This document shows positions 1 to 10,080 of a stretch of DNA of 64,000 bases, piece by piece (positions within the stretch are counted from its first letter, which is position 1; each line of letters begins with the position of its first letter). The DNA comes from Skeletonema tropicum. Lineage: Eukaryota > Bacillariophyta > Thalassiosirophyceae > Thalassiosirales > Thalassiosiraceae. The translations under genes were made by a program, and so were the position numbers. The stretch covers positions 992,001-1,056,000 of the forward strand of contig CM074147.1 of assembly GCA_037178625.1 (NCBI GenBank), written 5' to 3'. The notes beneath the pieces were generated by a model that had not been told where the DNA came from, made no database searches, and was given only the letters and a program-made list of their open reading frames with translations.

Positions 1-1
1 G

Positions 2-109
2 ATGGAATCTTACCTTGAAAAGTTACAACAGATGGAGGCTGGTAGAACCTTCCCAGGGAATGGGCTAGCGGAGGAATTGTTGCGCAGGGCTGAAGAAAGG
101 ACTAGATAA
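2..109 (+). CDS. C-terminal end of an unidentified protein (partial)
   Basis: An open frame enters from the left edge and ends at a TAA at 107-109. Its last 35 residues are charged and helical (YLEKLQQMEAGRTFPGNG is part of it), ending in a run of Glu and Arg. The start lies outside the window and too little is visible to assign a family. It is convergent with POLE2, whose stop codon lies 105 bp further on. Confidence 0.5.
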   Translation: MESYLEKLQQMEAGRTFPGNGLAEELLRRAEERTR

Positions 110-214
110 CAGGCAAACTCCTCTATTCTAATCATTAATCAAACTGATCTCACAAACAACTATCCATAGAAAAGTATTAAGACCATTTTTATCGCACGTC
201 CATAAGCATCCCTC

Positions 215-1973
215 TCAAGGCACTTCGCACAATTCAACGTCACTCTTTGTTTGAGACCCACTAACTTCTCCTACGGGTCTGTAAACAACGAAGTTGAACC
301 CATTTGAAAAAGGGCCTGGATTGATTGCATCACACTCTTCGTAAGTCTCGTAGTACTGCTCTACCCTATCCCCGCAGATAAGTGCATCAGGAAACGGATA
401 CAAGCGGAGAGCATGATCGTGTTGCCAGTAGATTGGACTCGTCGACAACGGCAGCGGTGACAAGTGACCCTGGTCGAGCACAGTCTTGATGGCATGACTT
501 GATAGTTGACCGTTGCTATCTTGTCTAGGCTCTATCAAACAGTTGCGACGCATCTTGCTCACGAGATTATCCCGAAAGAACACAATTTCTTTTGTGAAGA
601 ATCTCATGCGACACGGGTTGCTTGCAAGCATGACATTTTTCACTTTCGACCGCAAAGCTGAAGTGAAGTAGTTTGGAATAGGCCCGCGAGGCAAGACACC
701 AGTAATACCAGGATCATTAGGACCAGGGATGAAGACGAATTTACCCTCATTGGCTACATTTGGAAATTTACAAATGACGTTTGCCAAGTCTTCAAAATAG
801 CTAATCATTGCTTTTGTCCCCTCTGATGCACTTGACAATGGCTTTGACGTGAAATTGCCCATGAACACAAAGATTGGCAGTGGACTGAAATCACTATAGC
901 CCTCCAGCATTCGTTCAATTTTCTCAATAACCGCAGGACTGTCCAAGTAGACATCTGACAACACAACAAACATGCCATCTTCCCCATGCTCAATTTCTTG
1001 CTCTCGAAGCTTTTCGTATTCAGAGAGAGAGCCGATCGAGTTGAAAATATCCGAATTTTGTAATCCAATTGCTTTAATTGAATCCAAGCGATTCTCCACG
1101 ATGGGGCTACCCATGTTATGAACATGGAGTATACCATCAATTGCCTCTCCTTCTATCAAAACAACGCTATTTTCCGTAACAAATCCGTCAGTCAACAAAG
1201 AAGCTTCGGAGAAATTCAATGGAACTTGCGCCGTATGATCTTCCAAATAGTATTTTCCTTCTTCAACCTGAACAATCATTCCCAAAAGGAAACGCCTGCC
1301 ACTTCTCCCGAGTAAACTTTCCACTGGTGTAATTGTGTGTGTACCGCCATTGTTTTGTGCAGAGCGTCCGAGACGATTGGTAACTAACTTTGGCTGGAAA
1401 ATATCCTGGCGTAGAATTCGTTGTTGAATGAGTGCATACCGTTGGTTGAACATATCAACCTTTTCATAATTCAAGAGTATCATGGAGTCACGTGAGCACG
1501 AAAATACGAAAGTCACATGCACCATGTAAAAATGATGCCAAAAATTTCGCACTAACCTTGGCCACAGCCTCGCCATACAACGTTCTCTCTTCCTTTCCAA
1601 ATGGCACCAATGAAAAGTTCTTCCTCATCCTATCAAAGTCCAATCTTGGCATGTGAAATGCATCCAATAGCTGCACCGCGTCATCTGACACATCTTTGGC
1701 ATCACGTCGAAAATCGGCCACGACATCTTCCAGCAGTGCCGATGTCACTATATTCCCTACGCTGCTGCTCCTCCCGCCGCTTCCATTGCCTCCCTGAATT
1801 CGACGGTCTTTGATTTCATCAATGATATTAAAAATGACATTGTTCACGTCCGCTTTGTTACGGCCGACCTCTGCCTCCCGTTGAACCACATCGAGAAGCG
1901 TATCAAGGGCCGAAGCTTGGAGAGAGAGGCCGTGCATTTTGAAGATGCGGGTAAGACGTTTGCGATCCGACAT
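215..1973 (-). CDS. POLE2: DNA polymerase epsilon subunit 2 (POLE2/Dpb2), two exons
   Basis: Accessory B subunit of the leading-strand replicative polymerase epsilon, acting in the nucleus. Exon 1 is 1973-1557 and exon 2 is 1459-215, joined across a 97 bp intron (donor GTTAGT, acceptor ATGAAAAG) to give 553 aa, close to the 527 aa of the human protein. Residues 1-140 form the helical N-terminal domain. The rest is the OB fold plus the inactivated calcineurin-like phosphoesterase domain of B subunits, seen in VVLSDVYLDSP, FVFMGNF, FVFIPGPNDPG, ASNPCRMRFFTKEI, GHLSPLPL and the C-terminal INPGPFSNGFNF block. As expected for B subunits, the metal-binding residues of true phosphatases are not kept. 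The splice join restores the conserved MFNQRYALIQQRI segment in frame, which supports the model strongly. Confidence 0.93.
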
Positions 1974-2164
1974 ATTCGATGTTTACTGCTGCGCTATTAT
2001 TTATTCAAAGGTAATTACGGGGTTGAATTTCATCTCGTAGAGAGTTCAGGTCATGTTGTTGTCAAGATCATCATGTTGTTACTATATTTATGTGTCGTGT
2101 TTTTGATTTTTGATTTTGAACTTTTCTCGTAAGAGAGAAAGCATCTTACTCCTAAGATCTGAAA

Positions 2165-2460
2165 CTTGTGGATGGGCAAGCAAGATATAAGGATGTAGTA
2201 GTACGTTTACTTAGGAAGCCATCAAGCCACTGGACGGTGGATGGATGGTGGAAGATCCTCATATCGTTTCTTCTGGATGGAAGAGGATGGAAGGCATGTG
2301 ATAGGCGATATCCAATATGGTAGGGCACATACAAGGAAAAGAATCGTGATGTCACTTCATCGTTGCTGTGTGATTGTGCCTGCTAGAGATCTTATTGTCA
2401 AGTTCCAAATAGCATAGTAAGATATTTTGACTGCATTGTTTGCCTACCTGCTACCTTTCT
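2165..2460 (+). repeat. Dispersed repeat, copy 1 (inverted partner at 21330-21532)
   Basis: The stretch matches the reverse complement of 21330-21532 in several long blocks. These include the block around GGCGATATCCAATATGGTAG (2307 on), the following segment up to about 2412, and the TTTGCCTACCTGCTACCTTT block near 2440. Copy 1 holds an extra segment of about 60 bp (roughly 2200-2290) that the other copy lacks. No coding content is recognised. It is probably a fragment of an unclassified interspersed element. Confidence 0.75.
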
Positions 2461-2620
2461 CCCGCAAAAAAGTGGCAGTCAAACATTATGTTTTGTGTCT
2501 CTTCTCTCGCTCTCGCTCTGCTGATTGGATGGGGCAATCATCATACTCCATTCCAACGGAAAATAACGGTACCTCTACAATCCTGTAATTATGTCGGTAG
2601 AAAAGGATTTATGGGTGCTC

Positions 2621-2656
2621 AATAATATAACAGAAATTTTAAAGTACGTCTGATTA
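2621..2656 (+). repeat. Short dispersed motif, copy 1
   Basis: An AT-rich stretch containing TAACAGAAATTTTAAAGTAC followed by GTCTGATTA. The same string recurs at 9752, 54149 and, more diverged, at 12182 and 54604. It may be the preserved end of a mobile-element family. Confidence 0.7.
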
Positions 2657-3258
2657 CTGACTGAATTGGATGCCAAAATAGGAGAATATGACATGGAAAT
2701 TGGAAACAGCGTTTTGTCAATAGAAGAGGCAAATATAGTAAAGGAGGTCGAGCAATGCTGGGTGAGGCTGAAGAGGAGATTGAGAAGCAGAGAGCGCCTC
2801 GATACTTAACAAGGGCAAGTGCAAGGAATTATCAAGGCATGATCTCGGTAGAAAGCTGGATGCGCTACACGATGCCTCTCCATAACTACAGTGAGCACAT
2901 CGAAAGAGCTCCTGAATGAATTGGAAGAGATCAGAGATATCCTCTACAATTGAAAGAAATCATGTATGTGCGCTCCGTCTACCGACACCGGCAAGACTCC
3001 CTCATCGAATGAACAATGAACAGGGAGAGTAGCCCGCTAGAAAATTTCACAAACAAGAATGTGACTGACGCAAGGAAGAAAAGAACTGTGAGAGGTACAC
3101 AGAATTGTTCAAAAAACGACACTGCCTCGTTGAAAGTAAAAACAGCAGCTCGTCTCAAAGCCCTTGATCCAGACAAAAGAATAGCTTTTATAAGTGTTGT
3201 GAGAGTATTTTCTTTTTCTCTTTGTCTACCCCCCTCTTCATCAAAACTACACTCCTTT

Positions 3259-4173
3259 TTACAACTCATCATGCTTCTTGTCACAAACAAAGTCAATTAC
3301 TTTTGGCAATGCTTCCTGCAAACTCTTAGCTGCCGTCCCCAAATTCTCAAAGAACTCTTCCTGAGTAGGTTTATCTCCGTCAACGATGTCAGTCACAACC
3401 TTCACACCAAAGTGTGGTACGTTCCATGTTTCTGACGCCCAAGCAATTGCCGCAGCTTCCATATCCTTCACAGATGCATCGTTATCAATCATGTGTTGCG
3501 AATCCACCTCATGAAAATCTAATGAGTTACCAGTTGTACAAACTCCCAATTTGGCGTCTAAATGAGCAGCAAGATTCTCAACCGAGGTAGATGCAATACG
3601 CCCAACGCCATATGGTACAAAGTCAGGGATGGGAATACGACGATCATGATTCGCCACAGCAGTGGTTAGGAAGACGTCGCCGATTTCAGCTCCCTTGCGT
3701 TTAAATCCACCACATGTGCCGGCATTGATTAAGAGATGAGCCGCATCATCTGCGATGCTCATTTTTTGTAGACTTTATTTGATTGTGAGGAGATGGTGAG
3801 ATACAACAAAAACACCGCAACTATGTGACATCGAGTGTGCATTAAACAGTTGCACTCACGTCAAAAAGGTGGCCACAGCCGCCGGGACTGTTCCCACGTT
3901 GTCCACTCCAGTATCGTGCACCACATCCTTCCCATTCGTGACGACCGTCAAGTTGCAATTGCCATGCTTCCCAGTAAACGCATGAAAGGGTGTCTGCGAC
4001 GGGAAGAATGTTGGATCCGGCTGAAGGTTGAGGTGGTTCACAAAAGGAGAAGCCTCAGCCTCCATTGCGATGGCGATTACTACGTTGGAGATCATGATGT
4101 TATTAGGCGAGAAAGGAGACGGATTGTGCAATGCTGAAGTTGGAGAGGAGTTGAGGAGGAGTACTGCTAGCAA
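3259..4173 (-). CDS. MTN: 5'-methylthioadenosine/S-adenosylhomocysteine nucleosidase, two exons
   Basis: Hydrolyses methylthioadenosine (and in some homologues S-adenosylhomocysteine) to adenine and the thioribose sugar, in the methionine salvage cycle. Exon 1 is 4173-3860 and exon 2 is 3772-3259, with an 87 bp intron (GTGAGT to AATAAAG); the product is 275 aa. It belongs to the PNP_UDP_1 fold and is closest to the plant MTN type: ISNVVIAIAMEAEASPF near residue 28, VGTVPAAVATF, INAGTCGGFKRKGAEIGDVF, HDRRIPIPDF, YGVGR, TGNSLDF, and the active-site run ending DMEAAAIAW followed by VTDIVDGDKPTQEEF. About 25 residues precede the conserved start (MISNVV), so translation may begin at that internal methionine or the extension may be a weak targeting sequence. 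Confidence 0.92.
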
Positions 4174-4404
4174 CCACCAAGATCCAGAAGAAGTCCAGAA
4201 GATAAGTATCTTCGATATTCGTTTCGACGCGGCGCAAAATTACTAAAGTAGTTTGCTGATTAGCAAACTACAAACTATTTGGTGTCGACTGTCGACGTAG
4301 GAATAGTACAGACCAATTATTAGACCTGGTCAATCCCCCCTAGGCCAATTTCAATTTTTTACAAGGGTTCAGCTGAATCGCTCGAACTCTAAAATCGGGG
4401 GGGG

Positions 4405-4466
4405 AGCTGGCGTTTTAAACGCCAGTAGACTCACCGTCGCACTTTTTAAAGATTTGATGAACGCTA
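4405..4466 (+). repeat. Left terminal inverted repeat of the 5.1 kb element
   Basis: 62 bp pairing with 9490-9551 on the other strand (60 of 62 identical by eye). The outermost 20 bases are a near-perfect palindrome that could fold back on itself. Confidence 0.85.
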
Positions 4467-4536
4467 GATAAATTCGCATAACGCTAGTAAACATCTCAAT
4501 CATTCCGACCTCCGATGTCAGCCAAAACTCAACCGA

Positions 4537-6957
4537 TTGATCAATCCAAGGATTGTAACGAACTCTCCATCCAAAACGGATGCGTTGTCGATAGAGGCAC
4601 AGCTTAACGTTATCTGTGATGACAGAGCTAAACGGGCTTTGCGGCGGGCAGTGAATACGACGACAGCCCACCCTGCAACGCTCACGCTACCTCTCGAGTC
4701 GGCGGTTGTCATTATCGGCAATGAGAAGCAAACCGCGGATATGGCCAAAGAACTCCGCTACTACATTGGAAAAGAAAGAGCAAAACAGTTCTACTCCGAT
4801 GAAGGACTCATGTCGCCCTCGATCTTCGACACCGTGGCATGGGAGCCCCTGCGGGATCTTCTAGGGCGTCGGCCTCAGATGTTCAGACTTTGGTATGCCA
4901 AGCAGTGTTCTGGTTTCTGCGGCACTGGCCAAATGATTACTAGATGGGACAAGGAGGCCTCAGCGTTGTGTCCCAACTGCGGGTGTTACGAAACGGCTGG
5001 CCACCTGAATCGGTGTACAAGTGATATTAGACGGGGTTTACTCAGCGACTGCATTGAGAATTTATTGGAATGGATGAGAGACCACTTCACCCACCCCGAC
5101 CTAATGATTTGGATCCCAAGGTTTATTGCAGCCCAAGGCAAGCGATTGTTTGTGGACCTGCCGGACCGGTATGGCGACAGTATGTCCCAGGAAATGAGAC
5201 AAGTTGGTAATAGTTTGGATAGAATAGGATGGAGACATTTTACGGAGGGAAAAGTGTCCGTCGGGCTTCTACAACTGCAACAAAATTATCTTCTGGGCAT
5301 GCGGCTCCGGCTGACCATCGACAGTTGGACGAAGGGCTTCCTGGACCAGCTACTCTCCCTCACGCACACCCAATGGATTTGCAGGAACCTCACCAAACAC
5401 CACAAAACCAAAGGCACGAAGGTCCTGGCTTCGAGAGAACAAATCCAGAAAGAGATAGAGCACCAACTTAGTTTAGGAACTGACGGCCTGCCGGAAGAAG
5501 CTAGATGTCTGCTGGAAATCCAACCGGAGGAACTTTTTGCCAAGAGCACTGAGCAACAACAGTATTGGTTGAATGCGGCGGTGGCGAGTAGAGAAGCGGC
5601 TGGAGACCTCACGGGAGGTAGACTGGACAATGAAAATCCGTCGATGGCTCAACCAAGGACCGCTCCACAGGAAACAGACGTGACAGCAGCCACTAGCTCT
5701 GACAAGACGACTGCCACGAAGGCTCCTTTGCGTCTTGCCCCTATCTTTCAGCAGCAACTTCGGGCAGAAGCTCGGGCCTCCTCCACCCGGCGGAGGCCAA
5801 GGCTACCGCCAGACCTAGGGACGCAACGCACCGATCGTCTGGAGCTGCTACGACGTAATACGGATGAAGAGATAAGGACATTCTCCCCAAGGGACCTCTT
5901 CAGAGCGGTCCCCGAGACTTTCACCCTTGACATGGCAGGAGGAGATAAGGTTCACCGGGAAGCAATGCTCTCACTGCGACCACCACAATGGCTAAACGAC
6001 GAAATCATCAACAGTTTCCTCCGCAGGGTCCTCTTTCCAAAGGTGAACTCCCAACGAGTCTACTTCTTCACCTCCTTCTTCATGTCAGCACTCCTTCAGA
6101 CTGGGACAGACGGGCAATCAATACCCATCTACAACTACAACAATGTGCGCTCCTGGGGCAATACGTTGAGACGGAAGAACGGGATCTTGGGGGTGCGGGA
6201 GATATACGTGCCGATTAACCGGGGTAATAGCCATTGGTTGCTCCTCAGAGCCGACACCGTCCTCAAGGAGATTAAACTGTGGGATTCCCAGGGCAGGAAG
6301 GAGTCTAACCAGCGGTACCTAAGGGCTATGCTGCAGTATCTCAAGGATAAGTATCGAGAAATACATGGGGAGGCGAACGCTGATTGGGACAACTCTTGGC
6401 GACTCATCGATGACTCAATGAACTCTCCACGGCAGACCAACGGATATGATTGTGGTCTCTTTGTCCTCGTCAACGCAACCCTACTGGCACAAAACATCCC
6501 TTTGAGCGAGAATTCCTACAACCAGGCGGACTTCCTCCTCAAAGAAACTAGGATGAGGATCGCAATGTTGCTGTGGTCTAGTAGCAGGAATCAACCAAGA
6601 GCTCCTGCCGCAGCAAGACTGCCTAGCCGATCGAATTCAACGGGTGGCAAGCGCAAGAGTGGTCACCTCGCAGCGGGCAAGCCTAACCCCAAGCCGGTCA
6701 GGGTAAAGACGGCCGGCTCAGGTTCATCGTGCAAGGAGCGCAACAAACGACGTAGAAAGGACAAGCGGATTATCCCAGGCGGCCCCAAAACTAGAGGTAA
6801 AGTCCACGGGGACGACCCAACTCCAATGCAGCAGACAGAGTCCCTTCTCAATCAGAAAAGGAGCGCTGCATCGCTCGCTGTTGGAGATTCAACACTTCAA
6901 GCCACCACCCAAAGACACGCACCTCCCAAGCGAAAGAAACGGAAGCTACCAACCTGA
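4537..6957 (+). CDS. Element-encoded zinc-motif and Ulp1-like (C48) cysteine protease protein
   Basis: 806 codons from a TTG. The frame is open back to 4468, inside the inverted-repeat zone, and the first in-frame ATG is only at about 4741, so the natural start is missing or lies in a lost exon. Around residues 124-160 is a Cys/His cluster (CSGFC ... CPNC ... H ... C) of the kind that follows reverse-transcriptase-like regions in retroelement proteins. Residues about 430-700 form a Ulp1/SENP-type fold: LRPPQWLNDEIINSFL, then His566 in NSHW, Asp583 in WDSQG, Gln633 and Cys639 in QTNGYDCGLFV, a complete H-D-Q-C catalytic set. The middle and the C-terminal 150 residues are disordered and lysine/arginine-rich, suggesting nuclear location. 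Such proteases are carried by several DNA-transposon groups; their role there is unclear. No transposase catalytic domain is visible. Confidence 0.8.
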   Translation: MINPRIVTNSPSKTDALSIEAQLNVICDDRAKRALRRAVNTTTAHPATLTLPLESAVVIIGNEKQTADMAKELRYYIGKERAKQFYSDEGLMSPSIFDTVAWEPLRDLLGRRPQMFRLWYAKQCSGFCGTGQMITRWDKEASALCPNCGCYETAGHLNRCTSDIRRGLLSDCIENLLEWMRDHFTHPDLMIWIPRFIAAQGKRLFVDLPDRYGDSMSQEMRQVGNSLDRIGWRHFTEGKVSVGLLQLQQNYLLGMRLRLTIDSWTKGFLDQLLSLTHTQWICRNLTKHHKTKGTKVLASREQIQKEIEHQLSLGTDGLPEEARCLLEIQPEELFAKSTEQQQYWLNAAVASREAAGDLTGGRLDNENPSMAQPRTAPQETDVTAATSSDKTTATKAPLRLAPIFQQQLRAEARASSTRRRPRLPPDLGTQRTDRLELLRRNTDEEIRTFSPRDLFRAVPETFTLDMAGGDKVHREAMLSLRPPQWLNDEIINSFLRRVLFPKVNSQRVYFFTSFFMSALLQTGTDGQSIPIYNYNNVRSWGNTLRRKNGILGVREIYVPINRGNSHWLLLRADTVLKEIKLWDSQGRKESNQRYLRAMLQYLKDKYREIHGEANADWDNSWRLIDDSMNSPRQTNGYDCGLFVLVNATLLAQNIPLSENSYNQADFLLKETRMRIAMLLWSSSRNQPRAPAAARLPSRSNSTGGKRKSGHLAAGKPNPKPVRVKTAGSGSSCKERNKRRRKDKRIIPGGPKTRGKVHGDDPTPMQQTESLLNQKRSAASLAVGDSTLQATTQRHAPPKRKKRKLPT

Positions 6958-7216
6958 GGCCACATGCAGGCTATTCCCTTCGTGTTAGCAGATGCACTCT
7001 CACCTGGTTTCAAACGCTCCGGCGTTTAAGAGGAGCTCCCAGCTCCTACGGGGGCACCCATCTTGCTGTCTGGTAATCCTTTCAGCAGTAAAAGACCGTA
7101 CGTTGTACCTAGCAGGTCCAGATTATACTCGTGTAGATATCTAATCTGATTAATTTTGTATTTATTTATTTATCATCCAAAACGGTAGGGAAACCACCCC
7201 TATTGCAGAGTCGGGG

Positions 7217-8543
7217 GTGGTCAACTCATCGAGCAATGAGGCTTCAAAGAAGACGTCTCGAACTGGTCGAGTGTTGAAGCCGTCGGCGAAGCAGCAAGCT
7301 GCGAATGATGCGAGTGCATCGCGAGTCAGCCGCATCACGGGCAACGAAAGTCTGGCTGATAAACTGCACGTTGTGACTTTAGTTCTATTCCCTCGCCATA
7401 AAAGAAAAGGGGGCGCATGATATCCCTCCCGAGGTGCTTTCTTTGAGAAGAACTTCTACAGGGAAGGCGAGAGCAGTCCGAGAATGGCGCCTGCTCACAG
7501 ACCGGCAGCAATTGTCCACAATTAACCGTATTTTGGAATCTTAGCAGCGCGAGGAACAAGCTGTAGCGAGGGCTCTTGCAGAGATTGACATGGGAGGAGG
7601 CAGAGGAAAGAGAAAGCGAACTAGTACGGAGAAGGCGCAGCAACAGATATCGACGGAGGTTGTCCCTCCTCCAATGAAGAAGAAGAAGCGAGCGCCCACG
7701 GAAAAGACGCAGGCACAGAAAGATGAGTCTGCTAAATTGAAGAAGGCTCGTGACGACCGTCGTAATGCCGTTAGGAGGGAGAATGCGGCCAAGGAGAGAA
7801 AGAGTCGTTTGAAAGAAGATGTAAGTACCATAGTTGTTTTTCGGTCATTGCCCATGCTAATGCTATTCTCCGTCACCATGCCACCCTAACGCTGCTCTGC
7901 TGTCTATTAGAACATCACTGGGTCTCTTGTTCAGCCCGAAGCTACCGCTGATGCTTCGGCGTCTGCCAAGGCTTTATCATCTAACAAGAACAAACGTCGC
8001 AAAGTGGATACTAAGCCTGCTAATGTTCGCCAATTGATGGACAAGACAGCCTGTAAGTTAGAAGAATCGGCGTCCAAGATTCGTATAAGTTTTCTGAGTG
8101 CAACACTCTTACTCCTGCAGCTGTTGCTGAGGCTGGTGCGGATGCAAAGAATTCACAAGTTGCTATCAGTCTAAACACTGTTGCGCACCACCAAATAGGT
8201 AGACTTTGTGGACAAACCAAGAATAATACTATGAATGCTAATGCTAATGATGCGCCATCGCCCGACATTAAAGTTGGGATTATTGGATTAAAGAGTGAAT
8301 GGGATGATTTACACCGTATAATGTTCATGCAGGTGCCGTTGAAAGTCTTCGTAGTCTCTTGGAGCAGCATCAGGAGCCAGTTCGACCCAGTACAAAAGCA
8401 GCGTTAAAGAGACTGACGAGTACTATGCGGCGGAGAAGAAGTCTAGGGCGAGAGTACCGAAAGCACAAACAACGGAACAAGTTCTTACCAAGCTTGGTTT
8501 AGCTGCTACAACTCGGACTCGGCCTTTACGTCCTAGGAACTAA
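7217..8543 (+). pseudogene. Element-encoded basic protein, broken or multi-exon
   Basis: Coding-like sequence on the plus strand in several pieces: 7217-about 7368 (basic, Ser/Lys-rich), a piece in another frame ending at a TAG just before 7545, then 7545-7820 (QREEQAVARALAEIDMGGG and KKKKRAPTEKTQ). Two convincing introns follow: 7821-7910 (GTAAGT to TATTAG) and 8053-8120 (GTAAGT to CCTGCAG). The frame continues to about 8190, where a third intron to about 8334 is possible. The last open stretch, containing TDEYYAAEKKSRARVPKAQ, ends at TAA 8541-8543. No domain is recognised. The mixture of good splice sites with frame breaks suggests a once-active element gene now decaying. Confidence 0.5.
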
Positions 8544-8563
8544 TTAACTATTATAGATTGCTA

Positions 8564-9353
8564 TCATGAGTATGTGTCTCCCTTTTCGCGTAGATGCTTG
8601 CCTAGAGAGAAGAACTCCGACTCGATAAGCTCCTTTCTGGATGCATGTGTCGCACGATTAGATTCACTCTGCCTCGTCAACCCTTCAGCTCTTGTTCTAG
8701 CTTTGTATAAGCTTTGAACTCTTTTGACGCCATTTAATGAGGAACTCAATAATAGTATCTCTCTTTGTGTTCAAGTCCATCTTGTGCACTGGAATCTTCA
8801 TTTTCTTCTTCGTCCTCAATTTATCTCGCTTGGTCATGCGATCTGTCTCTACCAGAAGCAAAACTTTTTTGCACTCTCTTGGCTTTAGATCTTGTGCGCT
8901 TGTTGTAGTTGCAAGTTTCGTATCCAATTCCACTGTTGCCTTTAGATCTTTCACCGCAGTCTTTACCTTCGCAAGTCCATTCTCAGATCTTTCAACAGCA
9001 TTATAATTGTCGATGTAGTACGTGATAAGGTATTCTTCCAAGTTCTCATCCCATTATCGAAGACAGAGACAGAGTCATCGCTGGAAGATTGACTCCTTCG
9101 GGCAGACTGCCTCTTCATCTTCATTGGACGACAACATCATAATGATGCTCGCATGGCGTAATGAAGACATGATCATCGGTATTTGCGATTGCCTCGTTAC
9201 AGCAGGCGCACTCCAGGCCATCATGGGGAGCAGCAACTTGTTCAGATTCATTTGGAGGGGGTACACTACTTCTCTCCTCCCAGTCAATTGCTGATCATTG
9301 CGAGACCTCTTACTTCGAGAGCCTCTACCGCCCGAATTACGCCCTCCCCTCAT
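8564..9353 (-). pseudogene. Second element-encoded ORF, opposite strand, broken
   Basis: Starts at ATG 9353, six bases inside the nested right repeat, with a Gly/Arg/Ser-rich N-terminus (GGRGSRSKRSRND). The frame is interrupted at about 9072 by two stop codons, resumes in the same frame from about 9050 to 8740 (AKVKTAVKDLKATVELDTKL, lysine-rich, coiled-coil-like), and then appears to shift frame near 8745 to finish at 8564 (RKELIESEFFSLGKHLREKG). No family recognised. It faces the 7217-8543 gene tail to tail. Confidence 0.4.
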
Positions 9354-9489
9354 GGTTGATAGGGGTGGTGTCCCTACCGTTTTGGATGGAGAATAGATTC
9401 CTACCGCTACTTTTCTCCGTAGGGGTTCCGATGGATGATTTCCAGAGGTCTAAAGTCAAGCTTGTTTACTTGCTTTAAGCGAGTTTTAG

Positions 9490-9551
9490 TAGCGTTCATC
9501 AAATATTTAAAAAGTGCGACGGTGATTCTACTGGCGTTTAAAACGCCAGCT
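9490..9551 (-). repeat. Right terminal inverted repeat of the 5.1 kb element
   Basis: Reverse-complement match to 4405-4466 over 62 bp with two differences, ending in the same palindromic terminus. Confidence 0.85.
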
Positions 9552-9751
9552 GTCGCACGAAAAAGCGGCTTATTGCCACGGTGACAACGCTTGATCGATT
9601 GGTGCTCGCGTAGCTAGCTCACAACTTGGCTGCATGAGGTCATCCACGAAGCTGAAGCATAGATTGTAGGAATTGCCATCCATCTGGGCAGTGCTGTGCT
9701 ATCCGTCTGAGCAGCGCTAACACACTTCCTTGCCTGAGCTTGCCTGCACCA

Positions 9752-9815
9752 AATAATAATATAACAGAAATTTTAAAGTACGTCTGATTAGCCCTCTAGG
9801 GGCGAAATTATGGCT
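9752..9815 (+). repeat. Short dispersed motif, copy 2 (longest form)
   Basis: Contains TAACAGAAATTTTAAAGTAC followed by GTCTGATTAGCCCTCTAGGG. The tail has a small palindrome (CCCTCTAGGGG) also present in the copy inserted in the satellite at 12182. Confidence 0.7.
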
Positions 9816-9844
9816 AACCAACTTGTATGCTGTGTCAAATAGTT

Positions 9845-10080
9845 TCAATAACGAGGAGTGTATTCAGGAGGAAGAGTATTGGCCAAAACGAGAGCTCCAC
9901 TATGTATTATCCTCGTGAACAGTAACATTGATTTTGATTTCCACCGGCTCCAACCATGATCCCAATGAGCTCCTTCATGCAATGATATGAGCGAGAGCTG
10001 AGATCTCGGTTTCCATCGTCGACAAGGCTGTCTTAGATTGAAGAGTACTTTTCCAGTAAATAGGGCAGTTTGCGACAAGA
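9845..10080 (-). pseudogene. Ty1/copia retrotransposon fragment (RNase H end of Pol)
   Basis: Read on the minus strand from about 10080 the sequence gives CPIYWKSTLQSKTALSTMET, then EISALAH. After a frame shift and stop near 9990 it gives KELIG, HEDN and ALVLANTLPPEYTPR. This order (WKS.LQ..TALSTMEAEY.AL, then KEL, then EDN, then a TPR motif) is the signature of the RNase H domain at the end of copia-type Pol proteins. Only about 235 bp remain, with frame breaks, so it is dead. No long terminal repeat was found next to it. Confidence 0.7.

Larger units (their letters stand above)
1974..3258. other. Intergenic region with two dispersed repeats, no gene seen
   Basis: Between POLE2 and the nucleosidase gene. 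It holds a copy of a repeat also found at 21.3 kb and one copy of a short dispersed motif (both listed separately). From about 2660 to 2970 there are short purine-rich open stretches but no frame long enough, or with recognisable motifs, to call a gene. A long frame at 3016-3435 on the plus strand runs into the nucleosidase gene and is taken to be a shadow. Confidence 0.5.
7174..9388. mobile_element. Nested inverted-repeat unit inside the 5.1 kb element
   Basis: A 30 bp sequence at 7174-7203 (CATCCAAAACGGTAGGG and on) is repeated inverted at 9359-9388 with one mismatch. The two convergent decayed genes between them start just inside each repeat. This could be a second transposon inserted in the first, or sub-terminal repeats of the same element. 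A 14-base part of the repeat (TCCATCCAAAACGG) also occurs at about 4566 near the left end of the outer element. Confidence 0.6.
4405..9551 (+). mobile_element. 5.1 kb terminal-inverted-repeat element carrying a Ulp1-like protease ORF
   Basis: The two ends are inverted copies of each other. The first 62 bases, beginning AGCTGGCGTTTTAAACGCCA, match with only two mismatches (4405-4466 against the reverse complement of 9490-9551), and weaker similarity continues about 30 bp further in. The extreme end is itself palindromic around TTTTAAA. Inside are a zinc-motif plus C48 protease ORF (4537-6957) and a nested inverted-repeat unit (7174-9388). I see no clear target-site duplication outside the ends and no recognisable catalytic transposase, so the superfamily cannot be named; the copy may be non-autonomous. 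Confidence 0.8.

Noticed and set aside
3016..3435. 140-codon plus-strand frame
   Set aside because: It overlaps the well-supported 3' end of the nucleosidase gene and has no family features.
4560..4580. Third copy of the nested inverted repeat at 4566 (TCCATCCAAAACGG)
   Set aside because: Only 14 bases match and they lie within the coding frame; too short to call a repeat end.
4396..9560. Target-site duplication around the 5.1 kb element
   Set aside because: The bases outside the two ends (poly-G on the left, GTCGCACG on the right) do not match.
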